Origin: JAAYAN01 sp964437215 | GTDB taxonomy: Bacteria > Bacteroidota > Ignavibacteria > Ignavibacteriales > Melioribacteraceae | Length of the DNA stretch: 9,407 nucleotides | Assembly: GCA_964437215.1 (NCBI GenBank) | Contig: CAYTFZ010000098.1 | Location: 1 to 9,407, forward strand | Reading direction: 5' to 3' | Shown here: positions 5,587 to 9,407 of the stretch, one piece after another | Position numbering within the stretch: the first letter of the stretch is position 1 | How the letters are laid out: every line of letters begins with the position of its first letter | Notes under the pieces: generated by a model | The model's input: only the letters and a program-made list of their open reading frames with translations | Database searches by the model: none | What the model was told of the DNA's origin: nothing | Made by a program: the position numbers and the translations under genes

Positions 5587-6948
5587 ATGTCGTACGAATT
5601 TGATGAAATACTTGAAACAATAAGAATGACTGAACTGGAGAATTTTGATATCCGTACTGTAACACTTGGAATTAATTTGCGCGATTGTGTCGGCAGCGAT
5701 ATTAAAACCACAAAAAATAAAGTGTACGAAAAAATATTAAAGTACGGCAGACATCACGTTAAATATGCTTCCGAAGTTGAAAAAACTTATGGGATATCGA
5801 TTGCAAACAAGCGCATTGCCGTAACTCCCGTTTCAATTCCTTTTGATTGTTTCGGCAGCGATGAATTGATTGAACTTGCCATAACTTTAGATAAAGCAGC
5901 CGGTGAAATCGGAATTGACTATATAGCAGGGTATTCCGCACTGGTTCAAAAAGGATTTACAGCCGGCGAACTGAAACTTATAAAATCAATCCCCGAAGTT
6001 ATGAAAGCAACAAAAAGAGTTTGTTCAAGCGTAAATGTAGCCTCTACAAAAGCAGGCATAAATATCGACGCTGTAAATCTGATGTCGGAAATAATAAAAA
6101 AAACTGCCGAAGTTACAAAAGATGATAATTCGGTGGGATGCGCAAAATTGGTTACATATTGCAATATTCCTGAGGATAATCCTTTTGTTGCGGGCGCTTT
6201 TCACGGAGTAAGCGAACCGGAAGTTACATTAAATGTCGGCATAAGCGGACCCGGAGTAGTTCTCGATGCAGTTAAAGAAGCCGGAAATGTCGACTTACAA
6301 AAACTTGCTGAAGTTATAAAACGCACAGTTTTTAAAACCACGCGGGCAGGGGAATTAATCGGCAGAAAAGTCGCGGAAAAACATGGCATTCCTTTCGGGA
6401 TTGTAGATATTTCGTTAGCCCCTACTCCGGCGCAGGGCGACAGCATTGCAGATGTTTTAAAAGCTATGGGCGTTGAAGATGTTGGCGCTCCCGGAACTAC
6501 TGCTGCTTTGGCGATGTTGAACGATGCAGTTAAAAAAGCTGGACTTATGGCAAGTTCATCAGTAGGAGGTATGAGCGGTGCATTTATTCCGGTTAGCGAA
6601 GACCAGGGAATGATAAGCGCTGTAAAATCAGGAAATCTTACCATCGAAAAACTGGAAGCAATGACTTCAGTATGCTCTGTAGGACTTGATATGATAGCCG
6701 TTGCAGGAGACACTTCTGCATCGACGATTGCCGGCATCATTGCAGACGAATGCGCTATAGGAATAATAAATGACAAAACAACAGCTGTCAGGATTATTCC
6801 GGTTGAAGGTAAAATTGTAGGAGACTCGGTAGATTTCGGAGGTTTGCTGGGAGAAGCTCCGGTTATGAAAGTCAGCAGACTTAAGAGTGATAATTTTGTA
6901 AACAGGGGCGGAAGAATTCCGGCGCCTATGAGAAGTTTAACAAACTAA
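5587..6948 (+). CDS. UPF0210 (DUF711) PFL-like family protein
   Basis: I start at ATG 5587, giving 453 residues, the normal family length; AGGA at 5577-5580 lies six bases upstream. An ATG at 5557 would overlap the preceding gene and has no such support. The protein matches the conserved UPF0210/DUF711 family throughout, with an N-terminal EILETIRMTELENFDIRTVT and GINLRDC, a central glycine-rich core, and a C-terminal NRGGRIPAP. The family is structurally related to pyruvate formate-lyase/ribonucleotide reductase-type barrels. I see no glycyl-radical motif, and its reaction is not established. No signal peptide or membrane segment is seen, so it is cytoplasmic. The adjacent ACT protein may regulate it. 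Confidence 0.93.
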   Translation: MSYEFDEILETIRMTELENFDIRTVTLGINLRDCVGSDIKTTKNKVYEKILKYGRHHVKYASEVEKTYGISIANKRIAVTPVSIPFDCFGSDELIELAITLDKAAGEIGIDYIAGYSALVQKGFTAGELKLIKSIPEVMKATKRVCSSVNVASTKAGINIDAVNLMSEIIKKTAEVTKDDNSVGCAKLVTYCNIPEDNPFVAGAFHGVSEPEVTLNVGISGPGVVLDAVKEAGNVDLQKLAEVIKRTVFKTTRAGELIGRKVAEKHGIPFGIVDISLAPTPAQGDSIADVLKAMGVEDVGAPGTTAALAMLNDAVKKAGLMASSSVGGMSGAFIPVSEDQGMISAVKSGNLTIEKLEAMTSVCSVGLDMIAVAGDTSASTIAGIIADECAIGIINDKTTAVRIIPVEGKIVGDSVDFGGLLGEAPVMKVSRLKSDNFVNRGGRIPAPMRSLTN

Positions 6949-6959
6949 AAGGAGAATGT

Positions 6960-7571
6960 ATGAAGAATAAAAAGTTACTTATAGGATGCGGCGGTGTTGC
7001 TTTAGTTGCAATAATTATTGGGGTGATTCTGTTTTTCTGGGGTCAGAAAACATATAACAATCTTGTTGTTTTGGATGAAGGAATAAAAAGCGCCTGGAGC
7101 CAGGTTGAAAACCAGTATCAAAGAAGATACGACTTGATTCCGAATCTTGTTAATACAGTAAAAGGTGTGGCTAATTTCGAAAAGGAAACTTACATTGCTG
7201 TTGCCGAAGCAAGGGCAAAAGTAGGACAAATAAATATAACTCCCGAGCTTATGAACGATCCCGCCGCATTCCAGCAGTTTCAGTTAGCGCAGGATAATTT
7301 AAGCGGCGCTCTTTCGCGTTTGCTTGTTGCAGTTGAAAATTATCCCGAATTGAAAGCAAACGAGAATTTTCTGCAATTACAAGCTCAGCTGGAAGGAACG
7401 GAGAACAGAATTTCCGTAGAACGGAAAAAATTTAACGAGACAGTTCAGGGTTATAATACCACAATACGCCAATTCCCCGGAAATATTATTGCAGGATTCT
7501 TCGGCTTTGTTCAGAAAGAATATTTCAAGGCAATGGCCGGTGCAGAAAATGCTCCTAAAGTTGAATTTTAA
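6960..7571 (+). CDS. lemA: LemA family membrane protein
   Basis: The 203-residue product has one N-terminal membrane helix (about 6-27), followed by the typical LemA helical domain. Diagnostic stretches are NLVVLDEGIKSAWSQVENQY (34-53), QRRYDLIPNLVNTVKGVANF (54-73) and TENRISVERKKFNETVQGYN (147-166), then FPGNIIAGFFGF (172-183). LemA proteins are anchored in the membrane with a helical bundle outside; their precise role is unknown. A strong AAGGAG ribosome site (6949-6954) lies five bases before ATG. The gene is eight bases ahead of the TPM gene, a very common pairing that suggests joint function at the envelope. Confidence 0.95.
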   Translation: MKNKKLLIGCGGVALVAIIIGVILFFWGQKTYNNLVVLDEGIKSAWSQVENQYQRRYDLIPNLVNTVKGVANFEKETYIAVAEARAKVGQINITPELMNDPAAFQQFQLAQDNLSGALSRLLVAVENYPELKANENFLQLQAQLEGTENRISVERKKFNETVQGYNTTIRQFPGNIIAGFFGFVQKEYFKAMAGAENAPKVEF

Positions 7572-7579
7572 GGAAGATA

Positions 7580-8347
7580 ATGAAAAACAAAATTAAATTT
7601 TATTTATCTGTTTTATCGCTGTTGTTTTGTATTACTTATGCTCAGCCGAAAATCCCGGATTTGAACAGTACCGGTAATTTTGCAAACGATTTTACCGGTA
7701 CTATATCGCAAAATAACCTGAGCGAAATTGAGCAGTCCTTAAGAAAATTCAATGCAGAAACATCTACGCAGATTGTTTTTCTTATGATAAATACGACTGA
7801 AGACTATCCGATTGAAATGTTAAGTTACGATATTGCAGCCGCCAATAAAATAGGCGGAAAAGAAAACAACAACGGCATTCTTTTTCTTGTTGCAAAAAAT
7901 GACCGCAATATGCGTATTGAAGTCGGTTACGGACTTGAAGGAGCGCTGCCCGATGCAACTTGCAATTCGATAATACGAAATGAAGTTGCGCCGCATTTTA
8001 AAAATGAGGATTACAATGCGGGAGTTATTGCCGGACTTAATGCTATAATGGCTGCAACCCGGGGCGAATATAAAGCCAAAGATACTGAAAAGAAAAATGG
8101 GGGTAGCCTTAAATTTTGGATAATTCTTATAATTCTGCTACTGTTTTTTATTATGCCTAAACTTGGCGGGAGAAGAAGAATTGGCAGCGGTATATCTTAT
8201 TATGGCGGAGGACTTGGAGGTTTGGGAGGAGGCTTTGGCGGTTTCGGCGGAAGCAGAGGCGGCAGTTCTTTCGGAGGAGGAGGATTCGGCGGATTCAGCG
8301 GCGGAGGCGGTTCTTTCGGAGGGGGAGGTTCGTCGGGAAGCTGGTAA
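7580..8347 (+). CDS. TPM domain-containing (YgcG-like) protein with Gly-rich tail
   Basis: The 255-residue product has a signal peptide (about 1-21, cut near TYA), a TPM domain at about 33-160, a membrane helix at about 177-193, and a C-terminal tail (203-255) made largely of glycine with Phe/Ser, ending SSGSW. TPM hallmarks include NDFTGTISQNNLSEIEQSL (36-54), NNNGILFLVAKNDRNMRIEV (97-116) and GYGLEGALPD (117-126). The order leader-TPM-helix-GGxG-SGSW is typical of the family. TPM proteins are linked to thylakoid photosystem repair in plants (as TLP18.3), but the role of bacterial versions is mostly unknown. The ribosome site AGGAAG is at 7571-7576. This is the last gene before the terminator. 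Confidence 0.93.
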   Translation: MKNKIKFYLSVLSLLFCITYAQPKIPDLNSTGNFANDFTGTISQNNLSEIEQSLRKFNAETSTQIVFLMINTTEDYPIEMLSYDIAAANKIGGKENNNGILFLVAKNDRNMRIEVGYGLEGALPDATCNSIIRNEVAPHFKNEDYNAGVIAGLNAIMAATRGEYKAKDTEKKNGGSLKFWIILIILLLFFIMPKLGGRRRIGSGISYYGGGLGGLGGGFGGFGGSRGGSSFGGGGFGGFSGGGGSFGGGGSSGSW

Positions 8348-8366
8348 AAATTGCACTGATTTAAAT

Positions 8367-8396
8367 AATGCCCGGTTTTCCCGGGCATTTTTATTT
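8367..8396 (+). terminator. intrinsic terminator ending the operon
   Basis: A 9-bp perfect stem (AATGCCCGG at 8367-8375 with CCGGGCATT at 8381-8389) closes a 5-base loop and is followed by TTTTATTTC. It lies 20 bases after the TPM stop codon. On the opposite strand the hairpin also falls after the PorV-like gene, but the downstream sequence there is ATTTAAAT rather than a clean T-run, so termination in that direction would be weaker. Confidence 0.9.
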
Positions 8397-8416
8397 CTAA
8401 ATATCAAAACACTTAA

Positions 8417-9407
8417 TTAAAGGATAAAGTTTTTAAACTCAAAACTAAGATTGTTAAATTTATTAGTGGCATTTAAATAATCGTACCTTACGTTAGAGTT
8501 TGTATATTCAATTGAAAAATGGTCAAAAATATACTTTAATGATTTATCGTCAGTCTCGGCGGATAAATATTTAAAAGCGCCATTAAGTGAAATTGTGAAT
8601 CCGTCGGTTTTTATATAGTCGTAACCTCTGCCATTAAAAGAGCCGAAGTAGAGATTAACTGTCTCGAAAAAGTTAAGTATGTGCCCTTTGTGAACAACAA
8701 CTTTCGAATCAGGGTTTAATCCAAAAAGATGCTTGCCAATATTTATATCGCCATTCAAATTCTGGTATTCCGATTTTCCGTTATTCGTTTCTTTAATAAG
8801 AATATCTTCAGCCTCAGCCGTAAAAGAATAGGATAACAAGTTTATTTTTTCTTCTTTCACATATGTCTCGCATCCTAATTCAACTGTATATCCAAGTCTG
8901 GCGGTAAGCGGAAGCGGGTCGGATTGCGAAACATCTATATAACTTACTTTTTTACCGGCATTTAAGATAGAGTATCCGATGGAAGTATTGATTTTGGGCA
9001 AAAGACTGCTTTTGTTTATCTCATTATTATTGCAGAAAATTAAATCGTAAACAGGAGCCTTTACTAAAATTCCGAAATCAAAAGCATATCCATCAGCGGT
9101 ACCATCAACTGGGTTTTCTGTGGGTTTATCATATAAATCAGAGTAAAATTTTTTAATTGAAAATCCGATATTGCAGCTTATTTTATTCGTATATCCTATT
9201 CCAACACTAAAATTCTCAAATGAATCGTACGCATCGAATCGTCCATATTCCTTCCCGGTTTCATCAGTCCTTACAAATATACCAAAATCAAGTTTATTAT
9301 GAATGTATCCAATTCCAATACTAAATGGAAACCCCTCCCCGAAACTTTCAGAACTTATCCCGGCGCTGAAACCGTACGTATTAAAATTCATTGGTGCGAA
9401 ATTGAAC
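8417..9407 (-). CDS. PorV/PorQ-like outer-membrane beta-barrel protein (5' end outside window)
   Basis: The reading frame is open to the window edge. The codons before the ATG at 9391 (reading F-N-F-A-P) continue without a stop, so that ATG is probably internal and the true start and signal peptide lie beyond 9407. The visible 330 or so residues alternate in beta-strand fashion. They show PorV/PorQ-like features: VGIGYTNKISCNIGFSIKKF followed by ADGYAFDFGILVKAP, then SIGYSILNAGKKVSYIDVS, DPLPLTARLGYTVEL, and a short terminal strand FNNLSFEFKNFIL. PorV itself works in type IX secretion, but this family is large in Bacteroidota/Ignavibacteria and many members are general barrels. No secretion gene is nearby, so I assign family likeness only. 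It converges on the operon terminator. Confidence 0.72.
   Translation of the reverse strand, partial: FNFAPMNFNTYGFSAGISSESFGEGFPFSIGIGYIHNKLDFGIFVRTDETGKEYGRFDAYDSFENFSVGIGYTNKISCNIGFSIKKFYSDLYDKPTENPVDGTADGYAFDFGILVKAPVYDLIFCNNNEINKSSLLPKINTSIGYSILNAGKKVSYIDVSQSDPLPLTARLGYTVELGCETYVKEEKINLLSYSFTAEAEDILIKETNNGKSEYQNLNGDINIGKHLFGLNPDSKVVVHKGHILNFFETVNLYFGSFNGRGYDYIKTDGFTISLNGAFKYLSAETDDKSLKYIFDHFSIEYTNSNVRYDYLNATNKFNNLSFEFKNFIL

Noticed and set aside
6201..6776. Minus-strand open frame of 191 codons
   Set aside because: It lies wholly inside the well-supported UPF0210 gene on the opposite strand and shows no recognisable family; it reflects the base composition of that gene.
8138..8420. Several open frames over the end of the TPM gene, including a proline-rich one on the minus strand
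   Set aside because: They are the other-frame readings of the GGA/GGC-rich repeats that encode the glycine tail, and some run across the terminator.
9389..9391. ATG at 9391 as the true start of the PorV-like gene
   Set aside because: The frame is open upstream to the window edge, no signal peptide follows this ATG, and the sequence after it already looks like barrel strands.

Overview
The window is AT-rich bacterial DNA. Its gene content points to the Bacteroidota/Ignavibacteriota side of the tree: a PorV/PorQ-like outer-membrane barrel, DUF5683-like TPR proteins, an exported YidD-like protein, a KilA-N protein, and a repeat of a kind I associate with those genomes. Ignavibacteria is my best guess. 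This rests on protein character, not on a marker-gene comparison.

Layout. (1) 1-154 is non-coding and holds a 28-bp perfect palindrome plus a further copy of its half-site. (2) On the minus strand lie a KilA-N domain protein (155-988) and the rRNA/tRNA methyltransferase gene rlmN (1088-2149). (3) 2150-2277 is a short divergent promoter region. (4) 2278-8347 is a tightly packed run of eight plus-strand genes: DUF2442, an exported YidD-like protein, two related exported proteins with TPR-like repeats and a C-terminal PGAG-x2-YTG membrane domain, a UPF0237 ACT-domain protein, a UPF0210/DUF711 PFL-like protein, LemA, and a TPM-domain protein with a glycine-rich tail. Junctions after the YidD-like gene are 4-base overlaps or gaps of 1-11 bases, so a single transcript is likely. 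It ends at a clear hairpin terminator at 8367-8396. (5) Facing this run on the minus strand is a PorV/PorQ-like barrel gene (8417-9407) whose start lies beyond the window.

How the genes fit together. Three sub-modules share the run. The YidD-like protein and the two TPR/PGAG proteins look like an uncharacterised envelope module. UPF0237 and UPF0210 are a known conserved pair of unknown biochemistry. LemA and TPM are a commonly paired set of membrane-anchored envelope proteins. Only the housekeeping role of rlmN is firmly known.

The most unusual part is 2573-3530. A GAGTAA-type simple repeat precedes the YidD-like gene. A related repeat in the opposite orientation encodes the hydrophobic core of the signal peptide of the next gene. 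That gene's leader has also been interrupted, in frame, by a structured element of about 280 bp flanked by 43-bp perfect direct repeats.
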